In this document: in pieces, positions 37,657 through 46,705 of the stretch
How the letters are laid out: every line of letters begins with the position of its first letter
Numbering within the stretch: the stretch's first letter is position 1
Assembly: GCA_030252795.1 (NCBI GenBank)
Contig: CP127080.1
Location: 880,501 to 944,500 of the forward strand
DNA length: 64,000 nucleotides
DNA from: Porticoccaceae bacterium LTM1
GTDB taxonomy: Bacteria; Pseudomonadota; Gammaproteobacteria; Pseudomonadales; Porticoccaceae
Direction of reading: 5' to 3'
Program-made: the position numbers and the translations under genes
The notes under the pieces: model-generated
Database searches by the model: none
The model's input: the letters and a program-made list of their open reading frames with translations, nothing else
What the model was told of the DNA's origin: nothing

Positions 37657-38154
37657 ATGAGTATGTCACCCGCCCTGAATCATTATCTGGCTGCCCAGCA
37701 GCTCAGGTATGATATTTTGTCTCACCCGCATACGAGTAACTCGCTTTCCAGCGCATATGCTGCCCATATTGAACCGGAAAAAGTGGCCAAAGCCGTGGTG
37801 GTAAAACATGGTAATCACTACAGCATGTGTGTAATTCCGGCGAGTCACCAATTGATTCTGGAATGGTTGGAATACGAACAGCAGCTGTCATTTGAGATGG
37901 CAGACGAACAGGAGTTGCGAGGGCTGTTTCCGGACTGTGAATTGGGAGCGATCCCCTGTGTGGGGCAGGCATTTAATATGGATGTAATTGTCGATACTGC
38001 TTTGATGGATAAACAGGATCTCTATTTTGAAGGTGGTGATCACCGTCACCTGGTTCACATGGAAAGTCGCTCATTCCGTTCAATGATGGAAGATGCCTGG
38101 CAAGCAGTGATCAGTTGCCCGATTTATGATGAATTTGGCGATGTGGTTCACTAG
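37657..38154 (+). CDS. YbaK/ProX-type aminoacyl-tRNA deacylase family protein
   Basis: 165 aa from the ATG at 37657, with a strong GGAGGAGG six bases before; a TTG at 37651 is in frame. Family-like stretches: LRYDILSHPHTSNSLSSAY, KVAKAVVVKHGNHYSMCVIPASH and DCELGAIPCVGQAFNMDV. It probably hydrolyses mischarged tRNA, but the C-terminal part may have another role. Confidence 0.88.
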   Translation: MSMSPALNHYLAAQQLRYDILSHPHTSNSLSSAYAAHIEPEKVAKAVVVKHGNHYSMCVIPASHQLILEWLEYEQQLSFEMADEQELRGLFPDCELGAIPCVGQAFNMDVIVDTALMDKQDLYFEGGDHRHLVHMESRSFRSMMEDAWQAVISCPIYDEFGDVVH

Positions 38155-38213
38155 CAGATAGTTTTTCAACAACCTGCAAACCTGGATGAATATCCACGAC
38201 CTTGGCATAATTT

Positions 38214-38250
38214 GAAAATCCGCTGTAAATATTACAGTGGATTTTTTTAT
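38214..38250 (+). terminator. Rho-independent terminator
   Basis: AAATCCGCTGTAA pairs with TTACAGTGGATTT (one G-T), followed by Ts. Confidence 0.9.
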
Positions 38251-38334
38251 ACCGCTCAATCTCCCCAAAATAGTTTATTTGGTTGAACCCCACTTTCTGC
38301 TATGGTTGCAAAATCAATACAGTAAGGATGCACT

Positions 38335-39492
38335 ATGAAACGCTCTGTGCTGGTGTGGGGTGGCGTGGTTGCGGTGGGGGTAGCCTGGATGATGCTGGCC
38401 AAGCAGCCTCCAGTGGCTGTCGAGGTAATGACTGTTGGAACGGGTAAAGTAGAGCATATCGTTGCCAACACCCGAGCGGGCACTGTCACGGCTTGCCAGC
38501 GATCAAGATTGTCGCTGCCCATTGGTGGACAAATTGATCGGATCCTGGTGAAAGAAAACGACCGGGTAAAAGAGGACCAACTGCTGATGGTGCTCTGGAA
38601 CCGCGATCGGCAGGCTCGGCTGGAACAGGCCGAGGCATTCCTTAATTCCGCCAGACTTGAACGGGAAGGTATCTGTGTTTCAGCACAACTGGATCGACGT
38701 GAATCCAACCGCTTGAAAGGGTTGGTCAGCCGCGGGCTGGTTTCCACAGATCTTGCCGACAAGGCAGCCACCAAAGCCCAGGCCAGTGATTTCCAGTGTC
38801 AGGCTGCCAAGGCACGTGAAGAAGAGGCTGGGGCAGCATTTAGCCTGGCAAAAGCATCCCTTGATCAAACCCGCCTTTATGCGCCTTTTGACGGCATGGT
38901 GGCGGAGGTTACCGGCGAAGTAGGTGAGTACTCCACGCCATCCCCCCCAGGTGTCGCAACCCCGCCAGCTATCGACCTGCTTACCAACGACTGCCACTAC
39001 GTTATTGCCCCGATTGATGAAGTCGACGCCGCTGATATTCGTCAGGGTATGCCGGTGCGGATTACGATGGATGCTTTTCGGGATCAACAATTTGCCGGAC
39101 GAGTACGCCGTGTTGCTCCCTATATTCTCGACTTTGAAAAGCAGGCCCGTACGGTAGATGTAGAAGTGGACTTTGAGGCGGAAGCCCTTGAACAGCTGAA
39201 TTTACTGGCAGGTTACAGTGCTGATGTGGAAATAATTATCGAGATTCGCGAAGACGCACTCAAAATACCCACTGAGCTGTTAATTGAAGAAAACAAGGTG
39301 ATGATGCTCGATAGCGAAGGAGTATTGAAACTTCATTTAGTCACAACCGGAATTGGAAACTGGCGCGAAACCGAAATAATCACTGGTTTATCGGCCGGAG
39401 ATCAAATTGTCAGCTCACTGGGTTTGCCAGGTGTTGAAGTGGGTAAAAATGCACAGGTAAGTGATAAGGCGAGCGACGCCGGCAATGATTGA
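38335..39492 (+). CDS. Periplasmic adaptor of a MacAB-like ABC exporter (HlyD/MFP)
   Basis: 385 aa. N-terminal membrane anchor (VLVWGGVVAVGVAWMML), lipoyl halves (LPIGGQIDRILVKENDRVKEDQ and LYAPFDGMVAEVTGEVGEYS) flanking a coiled-coil hairpin (about 85-165), then a beta-barrel domain. It links the inner-membrane ABC permeases to an outer-membrane channel, which is not in the window. Overlaps the ATPase gene by 8 bases. Confidence 0.9.
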   Translation: MKRSVLVWGGVVAVGVAWMMLAKQPPVAVEVMTVGTGKVEHIVANTRAGTVTACQRSRLSLPIGGQIDRILVKENDRVKEDQLLMVLWNRDRQARLEQAEAFLNSARLEREGICVSAQLDRRESNRLKGLVSRGLVSTDLADKAATKAQASDFQCQAAKAREEEAGAAFSLAKASLDQTRLYAPFDGMVAEVTGEVGEYSTPSPPGVATPPAIDLLTNDCHYVIAPIDEVDAADIRQGMPVRITMDAFRDQQFAGRVRRVAPYILDFEKQARTVDVEVDFEAEALEQLNLLAGYSADVEIIIEIREDALKIPTELLIEENKVMMLDSEGVLKLHLVTTGIGNWRETEIITGLSAGDQIVSSLGLPGVEVGKNAQVSDKASDAGND

Positions 39493-40195
39493 ATTTAATA
39501 ACGTCAATAAAACCTACTTAGTGGGCGAAGAACCGCTACATGCATTAAAGGAAATTTCCTTGTCCATAGAGCCAGGCGAATATGTTTCTGTCATGGGACC
39601 ATCCGGCTCAGGAAAATCAACTTTGCTGAATATGATTGGCTTGCTTGATAGGCCAGACAGCGGAACTTACCACTTAAATGGCACTGCCACCGAATCCCTG
39701 CCTGAAGAAGATCGCGCAGAACTACGCCGCGACAACATTGGTTTCATTTTTCAGTCATTCCACTTGATTGGCCGCCTGACCGCTTTTGAGAATATTGAAC
39801 TGCCATTAATGCTGGCCGGGGCGCCAATTAAACAGCGTCGCCAGCAGGTGTCCGATGTATTGGAGCAGGTGGGGTTAATGGATCGACGTGATCACACTCC
39901 CGCACAACTATCCGGCGGCCAATCACAGCGAGTGGCGATTGCTCGGGCGCTTGTTATGAAACCGCGCATACTGTTAGCAGACGAGCCTACCGGTAATCTT
40001 GATCTTGCCTCCGGAAATGATGTGGTACAGCTTTTGGAAGAACTCAATCAGGAGGGTATTACCCTGGTGGTGGTTACCCACGATGAGGCATTGGGTAAAC
40101 GCGCCCGGCGTCGCATTCGAATGGTGGATGGAGAGATCGCCAGTGATGCTTCTACTGAGTCATATATAAAAAGCAGTCGTGAACAGGAGTCTTGA
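39485..40195 (+). CDS. MacB-like ABC transporter ATPase
   Basis: 236 aa from the ATG at 39485, overlapping the adaptor stop; the frame is open to 39461. Walker [12 protein letters not shown], signature [15 protein letters not shown], Walker [14 protein letters not shown]-loop VVTHDEAL. It powers the two permeases that follow. Confidence 0.94.
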   Translation: MIEFNNVNKTYLVGEEPLHALKEISLSIEPGEYVSVMGPSGSGKSTLLNMIGLLDRPDSGTYHLNGTATESLPEEDRAELRRDNIGFIFQSFHLIGRLTAFENIELPLMLAGAPIKQRRQQVSDVLEQVGLMDRRDHTPAQLSGGQSQRVAIARALVMKPRILLADEPTGNLDLASGNDVVQLLEELNQEGITLVVVTHDEALGKRARRRIRMVDGEIASDASTESYIKSSREQES

Positions 40196-40204
40196 ATAGT
40201 AGCC

Positions 40205-41416
40205 ATGAACAGCAGCGATAAAATTCGCTTTAATCTTGCTGTACTCGGTCGTTATCGAGTGCGTACAGGGTTGCTGTTGCTGGCCATCGGGATTGGTGTG
40301 GCGTCGGTCATTTTACTCACCAGTCTTGGGGAAGGCGCACGCCGTTATGTGAATCGGGAATTCTCGGCATTGGGTAACAATATGCTGATTGTCTTTCCCG
40401 GAAAAACCGAAACCGTCGGAGGCATGCCACCCATTTACGGCACCTCTCATCGCGACCTGACGCTGGAAGACGCTGCCGCCATTGGCCAGATTTCGACAAT
40501 TGAGGATTGGGCGCCGATTATTGCCGGGAATTCGCTGGTGAGTCGCGACAGCCGTATGCGCGAAGTTATTGTAATTGGCAGCACGCCGGGATTTTTTGCA
40601 GTACGCCAACTGGACACCGCACGTGGCAATATTCTGCCCGAACGCACCAATGATGATGCCATGCCGGTTTGTGTATTGGGGGCAAAATTAAAGCGGGAGC
40701 TGTTTGATAACGACCGCGCCATTGGTGAATGGGTGCGTATTGGTGATCGTCGTTTTCGTGTGATTGGCGTTTTATCAGAGCGGGGTGAATCACTGGGTTT
40801 GGATCTTCGCGACGTTGCGGTTATTCCGGTGCGCTCGGCAGAACAGTTATTTAATAGCCCGGGCTTGTTTCGACTTTTATTGTCACTAAAACAAAGCGGC
40901 AATGCGGAATACACCAAGCAGCGTATAGAAGCGGTAGTAAAAGCCCGTCATGAAGGGGTGGATGATGTCACCATCGTCAGTCAGGATTCTATTCTCAGTG
41001 GATTTGATGACATCCTCACAACGCTTACCATCACTATCGGCGCAATTGCGGCGATCAGTCTGTTGGTGGCAGGGGTGTTGATTATGAATATCAGCCTGAT
41101 CTCCGTCAGTCAGAGACGCCAGGAAATCGGCCTGTTAAAAGCCATCGGTGCCAGCCGTGCCCAGATCCGCGACCTGTTTTTGGGGGAGTCTCTTTTGCTG
41201 GTGGGAATCGGCTCTGCCTGTGGCGTCGCTTTCGCTTTGGCGTTGCTCACCCTTGAACGACAGTTGGCGCCCAGCTTTCCATTAATAGCACCCTGGTGGT
41301 CGATTACTGCTGCGGTATCAACTGCCTTTGTATTTGGTGTGCTGTTTTCATGGGTTCCGTCCCGCCGTGCCGCGGATCTCGACCCCGTACTGGCAATGCG
41401 AGGAATTGTGAAATGA
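40205..41416 (+). CDS. MacB/FtsX-type ABC permease, first copy
   Basis: 403 aa. One N-terminal helix (TGLLLLAIGIGVASVILLTS), a large periplasmic MacB-type domain (about 45-265), and three C-terminal helices with RRQEIGLLKAIGASRAQIRDLF. It should pair with the second permease as a heterodimer. Nine bases after the ATPase gene. Confidence 0.92.
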   Translation: MNSSDKIRFNLAVLGRYRVRTGLLLLAIGIGVASVILLTSLGEGARRYVNREFSALGNNMLIVFPGKTETVGGMPPIYGTSHRDLTLEDAAAIGQISTIEDWAPIIAGNSLVSRDSRMREVIVIGSTPGFFAVRQLDTARGNILPERTNDDAMPVCVLGAKLKRELFDNDRAIGEWVRIGDRRFRVIGVLSERGESLGLDLRDVAVIPVRSAEQLFNSPGLFRLLLSLKQSGNAEYTKQRIEAVVKARHEGVDDVTIVSQDSILSGFDDILTTLTITIGAIAAISLLVAGVLIMNISLISVSQRRQEIGLLKAIGASRAQIRDLFLGESLLLVGIGSACGVAFALALLTLERQLAPSFPLIAPWWSITAAVSTAFVFGVLFSWVPSRRAADLDPVLAMRGIVK

Positions 41417-41434
41417 CTATTTCAGGTTGTTATC

Positions 41435-42631
41435 GTGTTGCTGCGTGATGCACTGCTGTGGATCTGGCGCGCGGTGTGGATGCATCGCGGCCGTTCTCTG
41501 CTGACCGTTGTAGGCTTTGCCATCGGTATCGCGGCGATGGTGTTGCTCAGCTCATTTGGCGAAGGCCTGCGGCTGTTTGTGCTGCAACAATTTACCCAGT
41601 TTGGCAGCCATATAGTTGGTGTCAGCCCCGGTCAAAATAGTACATTTGGGGTTGGTGCCATTCTGAAAACGACTCGTCCATTAACCCTGGAAGATGCCGA
41701 TGCCATTGAGCGACTGCCGGGAATAGAAGCTGTGGTACCTGCTGTTGCCGGATTATTGCCGGTGGAGGCAAACAATCGCACTCGCAATACCGATATTTAC
41801 GCCGTCGGCGCATTAGCGGCACAAGCTTATAAACTGGATTTGGCGCAAGGGCGTTTTTTGCCCGATGAAGAGCGCAGCCAGGCACGACCCTTTGCGGTTT
41901 TAGGCAGCGATCTTAAGCAGGAATTTTTTGGCGATGCCCCGGCGTTGGGCGAAGACATTCGTGTGGGAGGCAGCCGGTTTAAAATTATTGGCGTCCTGGC
42001 CAGTAAGGGGGAGTTTCTCGGCCAGGATCTGGATAAAACGCTATATATCCCAGTGGCTCGCGGGCAGCAGATGTTTAATCGCGAAAGCCTGATGGGGATC
42101 GATGTATTTTACAGCCCTTCACGAAGTGCTGAGTACGTAAGTCAACAGATTACCGAACTGTTAATTCGCCGCCACGGTTTTGAAGATTTCACCATCACCA
42201 CCCAGGATCAGATGCTGGATACCATGGATAATATTCTCAATATCCTCAAGCTTGCCGGCGGTGGCCTTGGTGCAATTTCGTTGCTGGTAGGTGGCGTGGG
42301 TATTGCCACCATTCTAATGATCACTGTCACAGAACGTACCCAGGAAGTCGGTTTACTGCGTGCGCTTGGCGCCACCCGGTTTCAAATTCGTAACCTGTTT
42401 TTGGGGGAAGCGGTTTTTCTGGCATTACTGGGGGCGGTCTGCGGAATTGCGTTGATTGCCTTGCTGATGCTGACGGCAAGACTGCTGGTGCCGGGGCTAC
42501 CCATTGCCATGAGTCCCGGTATTATTTTGATAGCTCTTATCGCTGCGACGGTTATCGGAGCGCTGTCCGGAGTTCGCCCTGCGATTTCTGCTACTCGATT
42601 AAGCCCCATTGACGCTCTGCGCTCGGAATAA
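41435..42631 (+). CDS. MacB/FtsX-type ABC permease, second copy
   Basis: 398 aa from a GTG. Same layout as the preceding permease (RSLLTVVGFAIGIAAMVLLSS; ERTQEVGLLRALGATRFQIRN). Two separate permeases with one ATPase distinguish this exporter from canonical MacB, in which a single fused protein dimerises. Substrate unknown; peptides, lipoproteins or macrolides are exported by relatives. Confidence 0.92.
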   Translation: MLLRDALLWIWRAVWMHRGRSLLTVVGFAIGIAAMVLLSSFGEGLRLFVLQQFTQFGSHIVGVSPGQNSTFGVGAILKTTRPLTLEDADAIERLPGIEAVVPAVAGLLPVEANNRTRNTDIYAVGALAAQAYKLDLAQGRFLPDEERSQARPFAVLGSDLKQEFFGDAPALGEDIRVGGSRFKIIGVLASKGEFLGQDLDKTLYIPVARGQQMFNRESLMGIDVFYSPSRSAEYVSQQITELLIRRHGFEDFTITTQDQMLDTMDNILNILKLAGGGLGAISLLVGGVGIATILMITVTERTQEVGLLRALGATRFQIRNLFLGEAVFLALLGAVCGIALIALLMLTARLLVPGLPIAMSPGIILIALIAATVIGALSGVRPAISATRLSPIDALRSE

Positions 42632-42652
42632 TTTTGCGCTAATTAACAATTC

Positions 42653-42668
42653 GTCTTAGGTTTAAGAC
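42653..42668. promoter_or_regulatory. Inverted repeat upstream of ggt
   Basis: GTCTTA-GGTT-TAAGAC, perfect 6-bp arms, 28 bases before the proposed ggt start. Possible operator; regulator unknown. Confidence 0.3.
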
Positions 42669-42695
42669 AGTTAACTACAATGTTGGGTAGTGATT

Positions 42696-44435
42696 ATGTC
42701 GCTTAACTTACTTGCGAGAATTCAGGTTGTTTTAGGTCTGGTTGCAACAATACTTTCTGGAGGTGCGGTAATGGCTGGTCCTGATCGAATCACCGGAATT
42801 GACGGCACCACCCGATCAGAAGTGATAGCCCCAAATGGCATGGTGGCTACCAGTCAGCCCCTGGCAACCCAGATAGGGCTGGATATTCTCAAACGCGGCG
42901 GCAACGCAATTGATGCTGCCATTGCGACAAATGCGGCACTTGGATTGATGGAGCCGACGGGATGTGGAATTGGCGGCGACCTGTTCGCTATTGTCTGGAG
43001 TGCAAAAGATAAAAAGCTCTACGGCCTGAATGCCAGTGGTCGCTCTCCGCAGGGATTAAGTTATCAGCAGCTTCAAGAAGAGCTTAATAAGCTCAATCGC
43101 GATGATATTCCACCATACGGCATGCTGCCTATTTCTGTGCCGGGAGCAGCGGATGGCTGGTTTGAACTGCACAAAAAGTTTGGCAAATTATCCATGCAAG
43201 AGGTTTTGCAACCGGCTATTGGCTATGCGGAAAATGGATTTCCTGTCTCAGAGCTTATTTCTTTCTATTGGAATTTAAGTGTTCCTCGTTTAAAGGAACA
43301 GCCGGGAGCATTTGCATCGACATTTACCATAGATGGCAAAGCTCCTCGCAAGGGGCAGATGTTTCGAAATCCCGATTTGGCCTCTACTTACCGACAGTTG
43401 GCCAAAGGCGGCCGTGATGTATTTTATCGTGGTGCCATTGCCGAACAAATTGATGCCTTTATGCGCAAAGAGGGCGGATACCTGCGCAAAGCAGATTTTG
43501 AAAATCATCGCTCAGAATGGGTTGAACCACTATCCACTAACTATCGCGGTTACGATGTCTGGGAACTGCCCCCCAACGGGCAGGGCATTGCCGCTTTGCA
43601 GATGCTCAATATCCTCGAAGCTTACGACTTGAAATCCCTGGGTCACAACAGTGCTGAATTTCTGCACCTGATGGTGGAAGCCAAAAAACTGGTGTTTGAA
43701 GATCGCGCCAAATTCTATGTCGACCCGGATTTTCACAAGATTCCTCTCCAGGGATTACTCTCCAAAAAGTATGCTGCTGAGCGTCGCAAGTTAATTGGGG
43801 AACGCGCTGCCCGGCGGGTGGAGGCCGGTAATCCACGCTTGCAACAGGGTGATACCATTTACCTGACCACTGCCGATAGCCAAGGCAATATGGTTTCCCT
43901 GATTCAAAGCAATTACCGGGGGATGGGTTCTGGAGTGGTAGTGCCGGGGTTGGGGTTTGGTTTTCAGGATCGGGGACAGCTGTTTTCCATGGACCCCAAA
44001 CACGCCAATGTCTATGCGCCGGGCAAGCGGCCCTTTCACACCATCATTCCCGCCTTTATGACCAAAGATGGCAAACCGGTGATGAGCTTTGGCGTCATGG
44101 GTGGTGCCATGCAGCCACAAGGGCATGTGCAGATAGTCGTTAACCTGATTGATTTTGGTATGAACCTGCAAGAGGCGGGCGATGCAGCCCGCTGGCAGCA
44201 CTATGGGTCAACCGAACCGACCGAGAGCCAGAATGCGTTATTGGCTACTGGTGGTGAGCTGGCTGTTGAATCCGGTATCAACTATCAGGTTGTTCGAGAA
44301 CTGATGGATAAAGGACACATGGTTAGGTATTCAAGAGGGTATGGCGGCTATCAGGCAATCTGGTATGACGCGGAGCAGGGCGCTTATTACGGTGCCAGCG
44401 AGTCCCGCAAGGATGGTCAGGCAGCAGGATACTAG
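42696..44435 (+). CDS. ggt: Gamma-glutamyltransferase
   Basis: 579 aa from the ATG at 42696; a GTG at 42690 is also in frame. A signal peptide (LGLVATILSGGAVMAG) sends it to the periplasm. Family motifs: GGNAIDAAIATNAALGLMEP, GCGIGGDLFAIVW and SVPGAADGW. The nucleophile threonine that starts the small subunit after self-cleavage should be Thr387 in GDTIYLTTADSQGNMVSL. It cleaves gamma-glutamyl bonds, as in glutathione. It lies between the ABC exporter and module 3. Confidence 0.92.
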   Translation: MSLNLLARIQVVLGLVATILSGGAVMAGPDRITGIDGTTRSEVIAPNGMVATSQPLATQIGLDILKRGGNAIDAAIATNAALGLMEPTGCGIGGDLFAIVWSAKDKKLYGLNASGRSPQGLSYQQLQEELNKLNRDDIPPYGMLPISVPGAADGWFELHKKFGKLSMQEVLQPAIGYAENGFPVSELISFYWNLSVPRLKEQPGAFASTFTIDGKAPRKGQMFRNPDLASTYRQLAKGGRDVFYRGAIAEQIDAFMRKEGGYLRKADFENHRSEWVEPLSTNYRGYDVWELPPNGQGIAALQMLNILEAYDLKSLGHNSAEFLHLMVEAKKLVFEDRAKFYVDPDFHKIPLQGLLSKKYAAERRKLIGERAARRVEAGNPRLQQGDTIYLTTADSQGNMVSLIQSNYRGMGSGVVVPGLGFGFQDRGQLFSMDPKHANVYAPGKRPFHTIIPAFMTKDGKPVMSFGVMGGAMQPQGHVQIVVNLIDFGMNLQEAGDAARWQHYGSTEPTESQNALLATGGELAVESGINYQVVRELMDKGHMVRYSRGYGGYQAIWYDAEQGAYYGASESRKDGQAAGY

Positions 44436-44734
44436 AGCCCGTAGACATTAAGACCTATTAACATGCTTCGTGCACCTCATATCAGGGGTACACCGTTACG
44501 GGGCTCTACTTCAGAGTATATACGAGTTGATCTGTAGTATTGATCACTAAGTATTGAGTTAGTGTATTAAACTACACCATGTTGGAAAATGTTATTAAAA
44601 ATCATATTGTTATGGTCTTTCCTGGCGGTGTCATTCAGTATTCTTCCGTCTAAACTAAAAATATTCACAGATTTCGTTCGGTTTGGCGGCTTTCAAACGT
44701 ATACCTGGTGAGAACGAAGAAGTATGGGCCTCTC
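44436..44734. other. Intergenic region before module 3
   Basis: About 300 bases, no gene seen. The right end holds the module 3 promoter at 44675-44701. The rest shows no structure I can name. Confidence 0.5.
44675..44701 (+). promoter_or_regulatory. ECF promoter of module 3 sigma operon
   Basis: CGTTCGGTT, 11 bases, AAACGTA. The same two blocks with the same 11-base spacer recur at 46616-46642 before the module 3 receptor, with ACC one base further on in both. The block spacing fits -35 and -10 elements. It ends 33 bases before the ATG at 44735. Confidence 0.72.
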
Positions 44735-45331
44735 ATGAGAAACACCATGTCGGTAAAAAATGACAACATCATTGATTTTAATAGCCGTTTCCTGTCAAAG
44801 AAGGAGTTTCTGAGACGACTGTATGATCAGTACGAAACCTCTGTTCGAAGGTTTTTGTATGCTCGTTCGGTTAATTTCGATGAAGTTGATGATATTACTC
44901 AAGATGTCTTTGTGCGCTTGGCGCGTATGCCGGACTTGATGGAAAAGATTGACCCTGATGAAGATCGGTGTCGCTCGTATCTATTTTCAATTGCACACAA
45001 TATAGTAGTGGACAGAGAGCGACATAAGGCGATAAAGAGGCGCCATAAAGAGAGTGGTAAGTTGGGTAATCCTGCCGATGTATATGAAATTTCACCAGAA
45101 ATAGTTATTTCAAGCCAGCAGGATTTGAAGTTGTTGGAAAAAGCAGTTGTGGAATTGCCGGAAAAGTGGCGAACAGCGTTCTTGCTCAGCCGTTTTAAAT
45201 ATCTTCCTCAAAAAGAAATCGCGAAAAAAATGTCTGTTACTACCCGTGCTGTCGAAAAATATATATCAGCAGCCATTAAGCAATTAAGAAAATGCCTGGA
45301 GTATGGCGCAGGAGCGAATCGTGAGCAGTAA
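44735..45331 (+). CDS. ECF sigma factor, FecI-like (module 3)
   Basis: 198 aa from the ATG at 44735. A GTG at 44708 is in frame but would fall at the predicted transcription start, so it is unlikely; an ATG at 44747 is possible. Region 2: LRRLYDQYETSVRRFLYAR..EVDDITQDVFVRLARMPDL. Region 4: LPEKWRTAFLLSRFKYLPQKEIAKKMSVTTRAVEKYI. It should read the CGTTCGGTT/AAACGTA promoters. Confidence 0.9.
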   Translation: MRNTMSVKNDNIIDFNSRFLSKKEFLRRLYDQYETSVRRFLYARSVNFDEVDDITQDVFVRLARMPDLMEKIDPDEDRCRSYLFSIAHNIVVDRERHKAIKRRHKESGKLGNPADVYEISPEIVISSQQDLKLLEKAVVELPEKWRTAFLLSRFKYLPQKEIAKKMSVTTRAVEKYISAAIKQLRKCLEYGAGANREQ

Positions 45332-46367
45332 AGAGATGGACAGGATCAAAAATGACGCAGCTGTCGAGTTGATAGGGATGCTTGATGGATCGCTTATGAC
45401 TCACGATGGCAAAGCTCAATCAAGCTGGTCAGATAAGTCTCCGGAATACCGGCGGGAATTTTTGCAAGCCAGTCATACGCTGGCGGATATAGACTGCCTT
45501 AAAGATTCGTCAGTTATTCAGAATTTACTGGAGCTGGCTGAATCCGGTGGCACACAGAAATATCGAAAATTTAACCACTGGAAAGGCTTTTCGATGGCGG
45601 CTGGAATATTGATCGCTGTTTTTGCCGGGCTTCTTCTATGGCAGGGTAATCAGGTGACGCCAAATGGAAAAATTGACAGATATGTAACCCGTATTGGTGA
45701 ACAAAATCAGCTTACTTTGGCGGATGGAAGTACAGTTTATTTGAATACCGGCACTGAATTGCTTGTTGAGATGAATGAGGATGCTCGCAAATTGACTTTG
45801 CGTAGGGGGGAAGCGTATTTCGATGTGGTCAAACAAGCGGATGCGCCTTTTTCCGTTGAGGTCGGCGGTCGTACCATAGTGGTTTTGGGTACGACTTTCA
45901 GTGTGCGGGTTATGCCGGATCGAACACTTTTGGATGTCTCTGAAGGTGAGGTCGCCCTTATTCGTAGTGATGAACCACTTGCCAGTTATGGTCTGCAAGA
46001 CATTGCAGAAGGTGAATTAGTCATGGCAGCTGGCAACCAATACCGAATTGGTGCTGGTTGGTCAGCAAATCTTGATGTTGCCAATGCCAGTATGTCAGCG
46101 ATGCGTGTGGATATTTCCCGGGTGGCTGATTGGCGAGATGGTGTGCTTAGCTTTGAAGGGGTGCCACTGGTGGATGTGGTCCAGGAGTTGAACCGTTATT
46201 CGGCAAAAAAAATCATGATTATGGATTCGGAGGTAATGGGGTTGGAAGTCACAGCAGGTATACCGGTTTCCAGAATTTCTCAAGCACTGAGTGGGCTTTC
46301 CAAAGTGCTACCGATTCAGATTGAGAGTGACTTTGATCAGGTTTTTATAAGCTCAAAGGCTGATTAA
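45321..46367 (+). CDS. FecR-like anti-sigma/signal relay protein (module 3)
   Basis: 348 aa from the GTG at 45321, with GGAG six bases before; an ATG at 45303 is also in frame. One membrane helix (GFSMAAGILIAVFAGLLLW), FecR domain (RYVTRIGEQNQLTLADGST, RRGEAYFDVVKQADAPF) and C-terminal STN-like part (VPLVDVVQELNRYSAKKIM). It overlaps the sigma gene by 11 bases. Confidence 0.9.
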   Translation: MSSKEMDRIKNDAAVELIGMLDGSLMTHDGKAQSSWSDKSPEYRREFLQASHTLADIDCLKDSSVIQNLLELAESGGTQKYRKFNHWKGFSMAAGILIAVFAGLLLWQGNQVTPNGKIDRYVTRIGEQNQLTLADGSTVYLNTGTELLVEMNEDARKLTLRRGEAYFDVVKQADAPFSVEVGGRTIVVLGTTFSVRVMPDRTLLDVSEGEVALIRSDEPLASYGLQDIAEGELVMAAGNQYRIGAGWSANLDVANASMSAMRVDISRVADWRDGVLSFEGVPLVDVVQELNRYSAKKIMIMDSEVMGLEVTAGIPVSRISQALSGLSKVLPIQIESDFDQVFISSKAD

Positions 46368-46370
46368 ACC

Positions 46371-46447
46371 ATGTCATCCTGAGTCAATGAAGGAAATCCG
46401 AACCTATTGTTTTAAGTCATGTCATCCTGAGTGAAGCGAAGGATCTT
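46371..46447. repeat. Two GTCATCCTGAG-type repeats
   Basis: A decayed copy at 46371-46400 and a fuller one at 46419-46447 (GTCATCCTGAGTGAAGCGAA then GGATCTT). Same family as the repeats at 52629, 52961 and 60595. Confidence 0.85.
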
Positions 46448-46615
46448 TTAGTTGTCTTTGAGGTTGGAATTCTTCGCTTCGATTGGACTGACAAATGGTA
46501 ATTTAGAGTGACGCGCATTAATCAAGGTAATAAGTAGGAGTTGATGCAAAGGCCTGAAAGTGGCCTTTATTTCAGTATATTGAAGTATAGAAAAATTCCT
46601 TTTTTTAATTTTTAC

Positions 46616-46642
46616 CGTTCGGTTACCTGTGAGTTAAACGTA
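46616..46642 (+). promoter_or_regulatory. ECF promoter of module 3 receptor gene
   Basis: CGTTCGGTT-N11-AAACGTA, twin of the element at 44675-44701. It ends 63 bases before the ATG at 46706. Confidence 0.72.
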
Positions 46643-46705
46643 AACCTTATAGCAGACTCGAATTCTGCAATGAAAATACAAAACTTATAGGTGGATTTAC
46701 TAGGT

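Larger units (their letters stand above)
46368..46705. other. Intergenic region before module 3 receptor
   Basis: 338 bases. It contains two copies of the GTCATCCTGAG repeat (46371-46447) and the module 3 receptor promoter (46616-46642). No gene. Confidence 0.6.
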
